From: CAVSWN01 sp046728115
GTDB taxonomy: Bacteria; Acidobacteriota; Vicinamibacteria; Vicinamibacterales; CAVVIG01
Assembly: GCA_046728115.1 (NCBI GenBank)
Contig: JBKPDW010000413.1
Coordinates: forward strand, 1 to 12,712
Length of the DNA: 12,712 nt
Reading direction: 5' to 3'
Shown here: positions 1 through 7,585 of the stretch, piece by piece
How the letters are laid out: each line of letters begins with the position of its first letter
Position numbering within the stretch: position 1 is the stretch's first letter
Made by a program: the position numbers and the translations under genes
Notes under the pieces: model-generated
The model's database searches: none
What the model was told of the DNA's origin: nothing
Seen by the model: the letters and a program-made list of their open reading frames with translations, nothing else

Positions 1-645
1 GAGCAGCATATAGAGCCAGAACGTTCGGCCTGCAAACGTTCGTCCCTTGCGCTCGACGGCAAGAAGCACCATCAGGATCAGAAACTCCGCTCCGGCCTCG
101 TAGAGCTGCGTCGGGTGCAGCGGCACGCCAAGAGGCGTCCCGACATTGACTGCGGCGAAGGGGTCCGTGAACGTGATGCCCCAGGGCCTGGTCGTCGGTT
201 TGCCGAAACAGCAGCCCGCGAACAGACATCCGAAACGACCGACGACATGGCCCAGTGCGATGCCGGGTGCAAACACATCGCACGTCGTCCACAGCGGCAG
301 TCCGATGCGCCGGATGTACCAGAGCGCGATGGCCACGGCGAGGATCAACCCGCCGTAGAACACGCCTCCGGATCTGGCCAGTGTGAAGAGCTCGCGAGGA
401 TCGGCTGCAAACGTTTTGTAGTCGGTGACGAGCAGGAGGAGTTTCGCGCCAATCAAAGCGCTGATACTGATGTAGATGCCCAGGTCGAGGATCCGGTTCT
501 CGTCGAGGCCGCGCTGCCGCGCGCGGATGCGCGCGTATTGAAGACCCAGCAGGTACGCGGCCGCCAGCAAGACGCCATAGGTGTAAACGGTGATGGGTCC
601 GAACGACCCGATGGACCATGGCAGCTGAAAGAGAATGGGATGCAT
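1..645 (-). CDS. lgt: Prolipoprotein diacylglyceryl transferase, 3' end off the left edge
   Basis: Lgt is the inner-membrane enzyme that moves the diacylglyceryl group of phosphatidylglycerol onto the lipobox cysteine of prolipoproteins. The frame is open from ATG 645 to base 1, giving 215 residues starting MHPILFQLPWSIGSFGPITV, so the C-terminal part is missing from the window. Several hydrophobic segments are visible (about 15-40, 52-75, 92-110, 122-146, 185-197). Family landmarks are HVVGRFGCLFAGCCFGKPT around residues 133-151, holding the conserved Gly-Arg (137-138 region), and HPTQLYE at 177-183. The Cys-rich GCCFGKP variant, in place of the GRxxNF(L/I)N form of enterics, resembles Lgt proteins of Acidobacteriota and Deltaproteobacteria (family recollection). 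The gene lies 13 bases after lspA in the same direction. The sequence TAAGGCG, which includes the lspA stop, could be its ribosome binding site. Confidence 0.93.
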   Translation of the reverse strand, partial: MHPILFQLPWSIGSFGPITVYTYGVLLAAAYLLGLQYARIRARQRGLDENRILDLGIYISISALIGAKLLLLVTDYKTFAADPRELFTLARSGGVFYGGLILAVAIALWYIRRIGLPLWTTCDVFAPGIALGHVVGRFGCLFAGCCFGKPTTRPWGITFTDPFAAVNVGTPLGVPLHPTQLYEAGAEFLILMVLLAVERKGRTFAGRTFWLYMLL

Positions 646-658
646 AGATTCGATCGCC

Positions 659-1210
659 TTACGGCTCGCGCTCGAGGGGTTCCGACGTGCGACGCTCGGC
701 GCCGAGCATGTCCAGAATCATGATGCCCACGCCGATGGTAATGGCGGAGTCGGCCACGTTGAATGCCCAGAAATGGTGTACGCCCCAGTACACGTCTACG
801 AAATCGACGACCGACCCGGCGACGATCCGATCGAGCAGGTTGCCGGCCGCGCCGCCGATGATGAGCGCCAGCCCGACGCGCGCGATGCGCTGATGATGGG
901 CGAGGCTGGCTGCATACATCCCGACGCCGACGAGCGCCACGGTCGCAATCACGGCAATCAGCGCGGTCTTGAACGGAAACTCCGCAAGATTCAGGATACC
1001 GAAGGCGGCGCCGGTGTTGCGCACGTGCGTGAAGTCCATCAGACCTGGCACGATGGTCACGCTTTGGTGAAGAGGGACCGTCGCGCGGATCGCGGCTTTG
1101 CTCAACTGATCCAGTACTACGATTAACACCGCGAGCCAGATCTCGAGGCGTCTTGACGGCGCCGGCTGGGCGGAATGGGCCGGCGCCCCCGTGTTCAAGA
1201 CCTCATCCAT
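659..1210 (-). CDS. lspA: Lipoprotein signal peptidase (signal peptidase II)
   Basis: LspA is an aspartyl peptidase of the inner membrane that removes the signal peptide of prolipoproteins after Lgt has lipidated them. The 183-residue product has four hydrophobic segments (about 24-40, 78-104, 110-124, 150-170). It carries the conserved family blocks: VVLDQLSK near 31-38, the HVRNTGAAFGIL block at 62-73, GGAAGNLLDRI with catalytic Asp127, and FNVADSAITIG with catalytic Asp154. The length is slightly above the usual ~165 because of about 20 hydrophilic residues at the N-terminus. The start ATG overlaps the ileS stop as ATGGATGA (8 bases), which favours this start and suggests translational coupling. 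lgt follows 13 bases downstream, so consecutive steps of lipoprotein maturation sit side by side. Confidence 0.96.
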   Translation of the reverse strand: MDEVLNTGAPAHSAQPAPSRRLEIWLAVLIVVLDQLSKAAIRATVPLHQSVTIVPGLMDFTHVRNTGAAFGILNLAEFPFKTALIAVIATVALVGVGMYAASLAHHQRIARVGLALIIGGAAGNLLDRIVAGSVVDFVDVYWGVHHFWAFNVADSAITIGVGIMILDMLGAERRTSEPLEREP

Positions 1211-4076
1211 TTACGGTCTCAGCCAGCGCATCCTGGCACCGCTCGCAGATGCCGGCCGAGGCGGGTTCCGAAGATACCGACGGGACGTATCGCCAGCAGC
1301 GCTCGCACTTCACTCCGGAGGCGCGCTCAATCGTGACCTGGATCGCAGGGTCAGTCTTCGAATGCGTGCCGGGGAGCAGTCGAAGCTCCACCTCGGACAC
1401 GATGAAAAGCATCGGTAGATCTCGAGCGTACCGTTCGAGCAGGGAGAGTTCGGCCGCCTCTGCCGTCAACACGACCTTGGCTTGCAGCGAGCTGCCAATC
1501 TTCTTGTCCTTGCGCAGCGGCTCGATGTGCGCCAGCACCCGTTCGCGAACGGCAACGAGCCGATCCCACCGGGCCGTGAGCTCGGCATCGATGAGCATCA
1601 GCAGTTCCTCCCGGGACGGAAATACCGCGATGTGCACCGAGGCTTCGCGGCCTTCGCCGCGCCCGGGGCGCGATGAGCCCGCCGAATCACGCGAAGCCGG
1701 CAGAAACCGCCAGACCTCGTCGGCGGTAAACGACAGGATCGGTGCCATGAGCCGCGTGAGCCCATCGGCCAGGATGAACATGGCCGTTTGAGCAGAGCGG
1801 CGTTCCCGCGCACGAGGCGCGAAGGTGTAGAGCCGATCCTTCGAGATGTCGTTGTAGAAGGCGCTCAGGTCCACCGTCGTGAACGTGTTCAATGCCTGAA
1901 AGATCGGGAGGTACTCGTAGTCTTCGTACGCACGCAGGATCCGTTGTCCAACCTCGGCGTATTTCGCCAGGATGTAGCGATCGACCTCTTCCAGCTGACC
2001 GTGCGGCAGTCGATCGGCCGCAGGATCGAAATCGTACAGATTTGCGATCAGATATCGCAGCGTGTTGCGAATCTTGCGGTACGCCTCGACCGCCCGCGCG
2101 AGGATCTCGTGGCTGACGCGGATCTCCTCGCGGAAATCGCTCATCGACACCCACAGCCGCAGGATGTCTGCGCCGCTCTGCCGAATCACGCGCTCCGGCT
2201 CGATGGCATCGCCGCGCGACTTCGACATCTTCCGGCCTTCCATGTCGATGACGAAGCCGTTGGTGACCACCTGGCGGAAGGGCGGTCGTCCCCGGGTTCC
2301 CAGCCCGACGAGCAGCGAGCTCTGGAACCAGCCGCGGTGCTGATCGGTGCCCTCGAGGTAGATGTCGGCCGGCCATGTCAGCTCGGGGCGAACCGACAGC
2401 ACCGCCTCGTGGCTCGATCCCGAATCGAACCACACGTCGAGGATGTTCATTTCCTTCTCGAACGTCGTGCCGCCGCATTCGGCGCACGTCATGCCGTCGG
2501 GAATGAAATCGGAAGTGGGCCGCTCGTACCATGCATCGGCGCCGTACTGCTCGAAGACCGCCGCTGTCTTCTCGACGAGCGCCACGCTCGTCTCCGCCCG
2601 CCCGCATGTCGCGCAGCTCACGGCCGGGATCGGCACCCCCCAGACACGCTGGCGCGAGATGCACCAGTCCGGCCGATTTGCGACCATGTTGTACATGCGA
2701 TCGTGACCCCACGCGGGAATCCATCTCACGTCACGGTCGATCGCATCGAGGGCCGCTTGTCTGAGGTTCTTCCCCGGATCGCCCTTCAGGCGGACGGAGT
2801 CGAGCGCGATGAACCACTGTGATGTGGCCAGGAAAATGACCGGGTTGTGACAGCGCCAGCAATGCGGATACTGATGCGTGAACGTTTCGCGGTGCCACAG
2901 CCGTCCGCGCGCGGCCAGCGCTTCCTCGATTCTGGGATTGGCGTCGAACACGCGCTGTCCGCCGAAGAGCTCCACGTTGTCGAGGAAGTGCCCGGCGGGC
3001 CCGACTGGCGCATAGATCTCCAGCCCGTACTTCATACCAGTATTGAAGTCGTCGGCGCCATGACCGGGTGCCGTGTGGACCGCGCCGGTTCCGGCGTCGA
3101 GCGTGACGTACTCGCCAACGACACCGAGCGACGGGCGCGCATAGAGCGGATGCTGGAATCGAAGGTGCTCGAGGCGTTCGCCCTTCATCCTCGCCAGGGG
3201 CGGCCCGAACGTCTTGCCGCCAAGGACGGCGATTTTCGGCGCGAGGACTTCCGCCACGATTACCGCGCGCCCGTCCACGTCGTACGCCGCGTAATCGAAC
3301 TCCGGGTGAAACGCGATCGCCAGGTTCGACGGGATCGTCCACGGGGTCGTCGTCCAGATCAGCACCGACACCTGGCGGCCGGCCAACTCCGGGATTCGGG
3401 ACGCGATCTCGCCAGCGCTCTCCGGCGCGAGCGGAAACTCGACGTAGATCGACGGCGACGTGTGGTCCTCGTATTCGACCTCGGCCTCGGCGAGCGCCGT
3501 GCGACAGTGAATGCACCAGTGGACCGGCTTCTTGCCCTTGTAGACCAGCCCCTGTCCGACGAACTTGCCGAATGCGCGCGCGATGGCCGCCTGATAGCGG
3601 AAATCCATCGTCAGATAGGGCGAGTCCCAGGTGCCGAGAACGCCGAGGCGTTCGAACTGATCGCTCATCGTCCCGACGAAGCGTGTGGCGTACGCCCGGC
3701 ACGCGCGGCAGAAATCGGCGACCGACAGGTCGCGTTTCTTCGGGCCGAGTTCGCGATCGACCTTCAACTCGATCGGCAGGCCGTGGCAGTCGTAGCCGAC
3801 GACGTACGGGGCGTCGAAGCCGGCCATCGATCGCGATTTCACGACGAGGTCCTTCAGGATCTTGTTGAGCGCCGTGCCGAGATGGATGTTGCCGGTGGTA
3901 TACGGCGGTCCGTCGTGCAGCACATATTTCGGCAAACCACTCCGCTTCGCTCGGATCTTCCCGTACAAGTCCATCGCCTTCCACTGCGCGAGCATCCTCG
4001 GCTCGCTCGTCGGAAGGTCGGCCTTCATTGGGAAGTCTGTGCGCGGCAGGTTGACCGTGTCTTTCCACTCAGGCAT
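1203..4076 (-). CDS. ileS: Isoleucyl-tRNA synthetase
   Basis: This class I synthetase charges tRNA-Ile with isoleucine in the cytoplasm and edits misactivated valine. The 957-residue product is full length for the bacterial type. Visible landmarks are GPPYTTGNIHLGTALNKIL with the HIGH box as HLGT at 65-68, the CP1 editing domain with WTTTPWTIPSN at 241-251 and GAVHTAPGHGADDF at 331-344, the CISRQRVWGVPIP block, an internal zinc-ribbon-like CATC...CAEC pair before NILDVWFDSGSS, and the KMSKS loop at 616-620. The C-terminal zinc knuckle has CERC at 924-927 and CERC at 944-947. A Gly/Ser/Arg-rich insertion near residues 793-810 looks like a surface loop. The gene heads the ileS-lspA-lgt operon and is divergent from an M16 peptidase gene with only about 20-29 bases between them. 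No clear Shine-Dalgarno precedes ATG 4076. Confidence 0.98.
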   Translation of the reverse strand: MPEWKDTVNLPRTDFPMKADLPTSEPRMLAQWKAMDLYGKIRAKRSGLPKYVLHDGPPYTTGNIHLGTALNKILKDLVVKSRSMAGFDAPYVVGYDCHGLPIELKVDRELGPKKRDLSVADFCRACRAYATRFVGTMSDQFERLGVLGTWDSPYLTMDFRYQAAIARAFGKFVGQGLVYKGKKPVHWCIHCRTALAEAEVEYEDHTSPSIYVEFPLAPESAGEIASRIPELAGRQVSVLIWTTTPWTIPSNLAIAFHPEFDYAAYDVDGRAVIVAEVLAPKIAVLGGKTFGPPLARMKGERLEHLRFQHPLYARPSLGVVGEYVTLDAGTGAVHTAPGHGADDFNTGMKYGLEIYAPVGPAGHFLDNVELFGGQRVFDANPRIEEALAARGRLWHRETFTHQYPHCWRCHNPVIFLATSQWFIALDSVRLKGDPGKNLRQAALDAIDRDVRWIPAWGHDRMYNMVANRPDWCISRQRVWGVPIPAVSCATCGRAETSVALVEKTAAVFEQYGADAWYERPTSDFIPDGMTCAECGGTTFEKEMNILDVWFDSGSSHEAVLSVRPELTWPADIYLEGTDQHRGWFQSSLLVGLGTRGRPPFRQVVTNGFVIDMEGRKMSKSRGDAIEPERVIRQSGADILRLWVSMSDFREEIRVSHEILARAVEAYRKIRNTLRYLIANLYDFDPAADRLPHGQLEEVDRYILAKYAEVGQRILRAYEDYEYLPIFQALNTFTTVDLSAFYNDISKDRLYTFAPRARERRSAQTAMFILADGLTRLMAPILSFTADEVWRFLPASRDSAGSSRPGRGEGREASVHIAVFPSREELLMLIDAELTARWDRLVAVRERVLAHIEPLRKDKKIGSSLQAKVVLTAEAAELSLLERYARDLPMLFIVSEVELRLLPGTHSKTDPAIQVTIERASGVKCERCWRYVPSVSSEPASAGICERCQDALAETVNG

Positions 4077-4105
4077 GCGTCGTACTCGATTTTATAATGA
4101 AGTGC
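4077..4105. promoter_or_regulatory. Compact divergent promoter region between ileS and the M16 gene
   Basis: The few bases separating the divergent genes contain TTTATAATGA at 4091-4100. On the plus strand TATAAT (4093-4098) is a perfect -10 hexamer, and it would place the start point near 4105, one base before ATG 4106. On the minus strand the same bases read TATAAA (4096-4091) and would start transcripts near 4084, about 8 bases before the ileS ATG. No good -35 hexamer lies at 16-18 bases on either strand, so the call rests on the -10 match in an otherwise GC-rich region. If it is correct, both messages are leaderless or nearly so. Confidence 0.5.
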
Positions 4106-5479
4106 ATGCGCGAAACGACGCTGGACAATGGACTGAAGGTACTCGTCCGTGAGGAGCATACTGCGCCGCTGGTGTCAGTCTGGTGCTGGTACAAGGTTGG
4201 ATCGAAAGACGAGCATCCGGGGTGCACGGGGGTGTCCCACTGGGTCGAGCACATGAATTTCAAAGGGACGACCAACATCCCGCGGGATCAGGTGAAAGGC
4301 ATCATCGAGCGCTACGGCGGCAGCTGGAATGGCTACACGTGGATCGATCAGACGACATATCTGGAGACGGCGACGCGCGACGCGCTCGATCGCATGCTGT
4401 TCATCGAATCGGAACGCATGGCGAATTGTCTGTACCATCCCGACGACTGCGAATCGGAGCGCACGGTCATCATCTCCGAGTTGCAGGGCGGCGAGAACGA
4501 TCCCGATCAGCTGCTCGATCAGGAGCTGACGGCGACCGCGTTCAAAGCGCACCCGTATCGACATCCGACGATCGGCTGGCTGCCGGATCTGCAAGCGATG
4601 TCGCGCGACGAGCTGTACGGGTACTACCGGCAGTACTACATGCCGAACAATGCCACGCTCGTCGTCGTCGGCGACGCCGACACCGACGATGTGCTGAGGC
4701 GCGCTGACCAGCAGTTCGGCAGCATTCCGGCGGGCCCGATGCCGAAGCGAATCCACACGACGGAGCCCGAGCAAACGGGTGAGCGTCGCGTCACGCTTCG
4801 CAGGCCCGGAACGACGGCGTATCTGAAGGCCGGATACCACGCGCCAGCAGCGAACGACAGAAGCTTCGTGGCGCTCGTGATCCTCGACGCCGTGCTGACA
4901 GGTGCAAAGGGTCTGAACCTCTGGTCCAGCTTTCGCGTGGCGCCGCCGCAGCGCAGCGCGCGCCTGTACCGGTCGCTCGTGGAACGCGGCCTGGCATCGA
5001 GCGTGTCGGGGGCGCTGCTGCCGACGGAGCAGCCGTTCCTTTACACTTTGTCGGTGACGGTCACCGAAGGCATCTCGCTCGGATCGGCCGAATCGGCACT
5101 GCTCGAGGCGCTCGAGCGTGTACGGCAGGACGGGATTACTGAACCCGAACTCGTCAAGGCCCGCGCGCAACTCCGGGCGCGGCTCGTGTTCGACAACGAC
5201 AGCGTCACCAACATCGCGCATCAGCTGGGCTTTTTTGAGACGATCGGCGCCACCAATTTGTTTGCGACGCTGCCCGGACGCATCGAGGCGGTGACCGTCG
5301 ACCAGGTGAGTGTCGCCGCGCGCGAACTGCTGGCCGAATCGAATCGCACGATTGGATGGTTCGAGCCGGTCGCCGGTCGTGAAAGGCAGAAGGCAGAAGG
5401 CAAAAGTCAGAAGGCCGAAGTTGAAAGTCAGAAGTCAGAACTCAGTAGTCGGACGATCGACGTCAGAAGTTCGACATGA
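4106..5479 (+). CDS. M16B family zinc metallopeptidase, catalytic subunit
   Basis: This is a pitrilysin-like peptidase related to the mitochondrial processing peptidase beta subunit, and it probably works with the protein encoded next to it. Numbering from the in-frame upstream ATG 4097, the inverted zinc motif is HWVEH (His48, Glu51, His52). The third ligand is most likely Glu128 in ERTVIISELQGGEND, 76 residues later as the family expects. The N-terminal block LDNGLKVLVREEH and the second half-domain (about 210-425) are also typical. No signal peptide is visible, so it is probably cytoplasmic. ATG 4106 is preferred because ATG 4097 lies inside the apparent TATAAT; starting at 4097 adds MKC. 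The last ~33 residues (428-460) are a hydrophilic tail with a 7-residue repeat (QKAEGKS, QKAEVES, QKSELSS) encoded by a heptanucleotide array. The core fold appears to end near IGWFEPV. The stop overlaps the next start as ATGA. Substrate unknown. Confidence 0.93.
   Translation: MRETTLDNGLKVLVREEHTAPLVSVWCWYKVGSKDEHPGCTGVSHWVEHMNFKGTTNIPRDQVKGIIERYGGSWNGYTWIDQTTYLETATRDALDRMLFIESERMANCLYHPDDCESERTVIISELQGGENDPDQLLDQELTATAFKAHPYRHPTIGWLPDLQAMSRDELYGYYRQYYMPNNATLVVVGDADTDDVLRRADQQFGSIPAGPMPKRIHTTEPEQTGERRVTLRRPGTTAYLKAGYHAPAANDRSFVALVILDAVLTGAKGLNLWSSFRVAPPQRSARLYRSLVERGLASSVSGALLPTEQPFLYTLSVTVTEGISLGSAESALLEALERVRQDGITEPELVKARAQLRARLVFDNDSVTNIAHQLGFFETIGATNLFATLPGRIEAVTVDQVSVAARELLAESNRTIGWFEPVAGRERQKAEGKSQKAEVESQKSELSSRTIDVRSST
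5382..5451 (+). repeat. Heptanucleotide tandem array, forward arm, inside the 3' end of the M16 gene
   Basis: Ten consecutive 7-base units can be read without a gap: AAAGGCA, GAAGGCA, GAAGGCA, AAAGTCA, GAAGGCC, GAAGTTG, AAAGTCA, GAAGTCA, GAACTCA, GTAGTCG. The consensus is GAAGtCA or GAAGgCA. Because 7 is not a multiple of 3, three units make one 7-codon period, which explains the 7-residue repeat in the C-terminal tail of the M16 protein. The purine bias of the top strand is very unlike the flanking coding DNA. Confidence 0.9.
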
Positions 5480-6777
5480 GCGAGCGACTTCAGACCTCCG
5501 ACTTCAAACTTCAGACCTACACGGGCCTGGCGCCCCTTCGCATTGTTCTCGACAATGGCATCGTCTGCCTGACCAAACGCACGTCGGCGACTCCGGCGGT
5601 TGCGATCAATCTGGCGATGCGAGCGGGTTCGGCATTGGATCCCCCCGGGATGCCGGGCACCGTGTGGCTGCTGTCGCGCGTGATCGATCGCGGAACGGCC
5701 TCCCGGTCCGCCGCTGACATCGCCGAAGAGCTCGACAGCCGCGGCATTACACTGACGATCACCGTCACTCGGCACGTGTCCTCGCTCGTGTGCTCCTGTC
5801 TCGCCGACGATTTCGAACCCGTTCTGGCGCTGCTCGCCGACATCCTGATGGCGCCGTCATTCCCCGATGCTGAGCTGGAGACGAGAAAAGGCGAGGTGAT
5901 CACCGCGATCCGCCAGGACGCAGACAACCCGGCCGTGCGCGCGACCGAAACGTTGATGGCACTCTTGTATCCCGACGGCCACCCCTATGGCCGGCCGACA
6001 AAAGGAACGATCGAGATCGTGAATCAGTTGACGCGCGATCGTCTCAGGTCCTTTCACGCCGAACGCTTCGTCCCCTCAGCACTCACCGCGGCTATAGTCG
6101 GCGACGTCGATTCGATGTACGCAATCGACACAACCTCGCGACGTCTGGGCGGCTGGCGTGTCGCCTCGCCGCCGGCGCTCGAAATTCCGCCGGTCCGGCC
6201 TGCGTCCGGGCGTCAACGTGTCGTCATCGCGATGATGAATAAAGCGCAGGCCGACATCGCATACGGCTTCACGACGATCGCGCGTCGGGATCCGGACTAC
6301 TACGCATTCTGGCTGATGAACAACATCTTCGGTCAGTACGCCCTGGGCGGCCGGCTTGGCGACAGCATTCGCGAGCGGCAGGGGATGGCCTATTACGTGT
6401 CGAGCACGCTCGATGCCAACGTCGCGCCGGGGCCGCTCACGATCCGCGCGGGGGTCAGCCCGACCAACATCGATCGCGCGGTGGCATCCATCGACGAGGA
6501 AGTGAACCGCATCACAGCCGAGGGCGTCACGGCGGAAGAACTCGAAGATTCGCGGCGGTTCCTGATTGGTTCCATCCCGCGCGCGCTCGAGACCAACGCG
6601 TCGATTGCGAATTTCCTCCAGACTGCAGAGTTTTTCGGGCTGGGCCTCGACTACGATGCTCGTCTGCCGGACCTGCTGGGCATCGTCACGCTGGAGGATG
6701 TGAACGCCGCAGCACGCCGCGCGATGAATTCCAACCACGCGACGGTCGTCGTTGCCGGGCCATATGAAGAGCATTGA
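5476..6777 (+). CDS. M16B family peptidase-like protein, zinc site lost (partner subunit)
   Basis: This 433-residue protein has the M16 fold signature: RIVLDNGIVCLTKRTSATPAV at the start, then VALDADILMAP-like helical blocks, and the second-half motif GGRLGDSIRERQGMAYYV near 292-308. The HxxEH motif is gone. Aligning the downstream RGT with KGT of its neighbour, the two histidines and the glutamate become Trp64, Ser67 and Arg68. It should therefore be the non-catalytic partner that helps shape the chamber and bind substrate, as in two-gene M16B systems and the alpha subunit of mitochondrial processing peptidase. The start ATG sits in an ATGA overlap with the catalytic gene, so equal amounts of both are expected. 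Residues 4-16 (LQTSDFK, LQTYTGL) come from a second, inverted heptamer array, and the conserved fold begins near residue 20. No signal peptide or membrane segment is visible. Confidence 0.92.
   Translation: MSERLQTSDFKLQTYTGLAPLRIVLDNGIVCLTKRTSATPAVAINLAMRAGSALDPPGMPGTVWLLSRVIDRGTASRSAADIAEELDSRGITLTITVTRHVSSLVCSCLADDFEPVLALLADILMAPSFPDAELETRKGEVITAIRQDADNPAVRATETLMALLYPDGHPYGRPTKGTIEIVNQLTRDRLRSFHAERFVPSALTAAIVGDVDSMYAIDTTSRRLGGWRVASPPALEIPPVRPASGRQRVVIAMMNKAQADIAYGFTTIARRDPDYYAFWLMNNIFGQYALGGRLGDSIRERQGMAYYVSSTLDANVAPGPLTIRAGVSPTNIDRAVASIDEEVNRITAEGVTAEELEDSRRFLIGSIPRALETNASIANFLQTAEFFGLGLDYDARLPDLLGIVTLEDVNAAARRAMNSNHATVVVAGPYEEH
5484..5518 (-). repeat. Heptanucleotide tandem array, inverted arm, inside the 5' end of the second M16 gene
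   Basis: Five 7-base units read on the plus strand as GCGACTT, CAGACCT, CCGACTT, CAAACTT, CAGACCT. On the minus strand the consensus is AAGTCtG, close to a rotation of the GAAGTCA unit of the array at 5382-5451. The two arrays thus face each other, with the ATGA stop/start between them, and the message could form an imperfect long hairpin pairing GAAGTC with GACTTC segments. The array encodes residues 4-14 of the downstream protein. Confidence 0.82.
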
Positions 6778-6809
6778 TAGCGCGAAGGCTCGGCCCTGCT
6801 GACGAAGTC

Positions 6810-7529
6810 ATGCCGACCACGAAGGCCATTCTCTTCGACGTCGACTTCACTCTCATCTATCCAGGGCCAATGTTCCGCGGCGAGGGGTATCAGGCGTTCT
6901 GCGCGCGGCACGGTATGACTGTCGACGCGTCCAGGTTTGCAGATGCCGTCGCGAGCGCGGCGCCATTGCTCGATGGTCCCGAGGATGCCCGCTACGACGA
7001 CGATATTTATCTCGCATACACGCGACACATCATCGAGCAGATGGGTGGCCGTGGACCTACCGTCGACGCCTGCGCGCGCGAGATCTACGCGGAGTGGGCG
7101 TCATGTCAACACTTCGAGCTGTATGACGAGGTGCCGGACGTCTTGCGTGAGCTGGCTGCCGCGCAAATCCGGATCGGCCTGATTTCCAATTCACATCGCT
7201 GCCTGGCGTCGTTTCAATCGCATTTCGAGCTTCAAGGCCTGATTACCGCGACGGTGTCGTCGTCACAGCATGGTTTGATGAAACCGCATCCCAGCATCTT
7301 TGCGGCAGCGCTGCAACTGGTGGACGTCCAGGCGGATGAGGCGTTGATGGTGGGCGACAGCCTGCGCCAGGACGTCGAGGGCGCGTTGCGGGCAGGCATG
7401 CGGGCCGTCCTGTTGCGTCGCGGCGACGGCCCTGCGCCGAGGATGGCGGGTTCCGAAGTGCCGGTCATCCGCTCGCTGCGGGAATTGCCGAATCTGGTAA
7501 TCGGGTCCTCGAATAATCGAGTAATTTGA
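6810..7529 (+). CDS. HAD-superfamily hydrolase (phosphoglycolate-phosphatase-like, subfamily IA)
   Basis: The product is a soluble HAD phosphatase of about 239 residues; the substrate cannot be told from sequence. Motif I is FDVDFTLIYPG with nucleophile Asp10 and general acid Asp12. Motif II is LISNSH with Ser126. Motif III is Lys158 in LMKPHPSIF. Motif IV is VGDSLRQDVEGA with Asp183 and Asp188. An alpha-helical cap fits residues ~20-110. In motif I the position usually occupied by Gly (DxDGT) is Phe13. ATG 6810 was chosen because it gives the usual short lead-in PTTKAILFD. A TTG at 6774 overlaps the previous stop and would add 12 residues that do not look like HAD. The last 10 residues (VIGSSNNRVI) and the stop lie inside an octanucleotide repeat, so the C-terminus was probably reset by it. 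It is co-directional with the M16 pair, 32 bases downstream. Confidence 0.88.
   Translation: MPTTKAILFDVDFTLIYPGPMFRGEGYQAFCARHGMTVDASRFADAVASAAPLLDGPEDARYDDDIYLAYTRHIIEQMGGRGPTVDACAREIYAEWASCQHFELYDEVPDVLRELAAAQIRIGLISNSHRCLASFQSHFELQGLITATVSSSQHGLMKPHPSIFAAALQLVDVQADEALMVGDSLRQDVEGALRAGMRAVLLRRGDGPAPRMAGSEVPVIRSLRELPNLVIGSSNNRVI
7497..7528 (-). repeat. Octanucleotide tandem array, first arm, overlapping the HAD gene stop
   Basis: Four 8-base units can be read on the plus strand: GTAATCGG, GTCCTCGA, ATAATCGA, GTAATTTG. They approximate the reverse complement of the CCGATTAC unit that fills the following spacer. The HAD stop codon is at 7527-7529, at the end of the fourth unit. Confidence 0.75.
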
Positions 7530-7585
7530 TTCGCCGATTGAACAATCCGATTACCCAATTACCCGATTACTCGATTACCCGATTA
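7498..7585. repeat. Long inverted repeat able to form a hairpin
   Basis: TAATCGAGTAAT at 7514-7525 is perfectly complementary to ATTACTCGATTA at 7566-7577. Immediately outside it, TAATCGGG at 7498-7505 pairs with CCCGATTA at 7578-7585. The right arm is continuous (20 bases) and the left arm has one 8-base bulge, equal to one repeat unit. The loop is 40 bases. No U-run follows, so a standard intrinsic terminator is not supported. It could act in mRNA processing or stability between the HAD and GNAT genes. Confidence 0.7.

Noticed and set aside
2847..4097. 416-codon plus-strand open frame opposite ileS
   Set aside because: It lies wholly antisense to a gene with all IleRS motifs, its product is Arg-rich and low in recognisable motifs, and such frames are common opposite GC-rich genes.
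4175..5221. 348-codon minus-strand open frame opposite the first M16 gene
   Set aside because: The M16 zinc site is clear on the other strand; this frame shows only Arg-rich shadow sequence.
6774..6809. TTG start for the HAD gene overlapping the preceding stop
   Set aside because: The 12 extra residues are unlike HAD N-termini, and ATG 6810 gives the standard spacing to motif I, though coupling through the overlap cannot be fully excluded.
7498..7585. Intrinsic terminator after the HAD gene
   Set aside because: The stem is AT-mixed with a 40-base loop and no U-tract follows, so it is described only as an inverted repeat.
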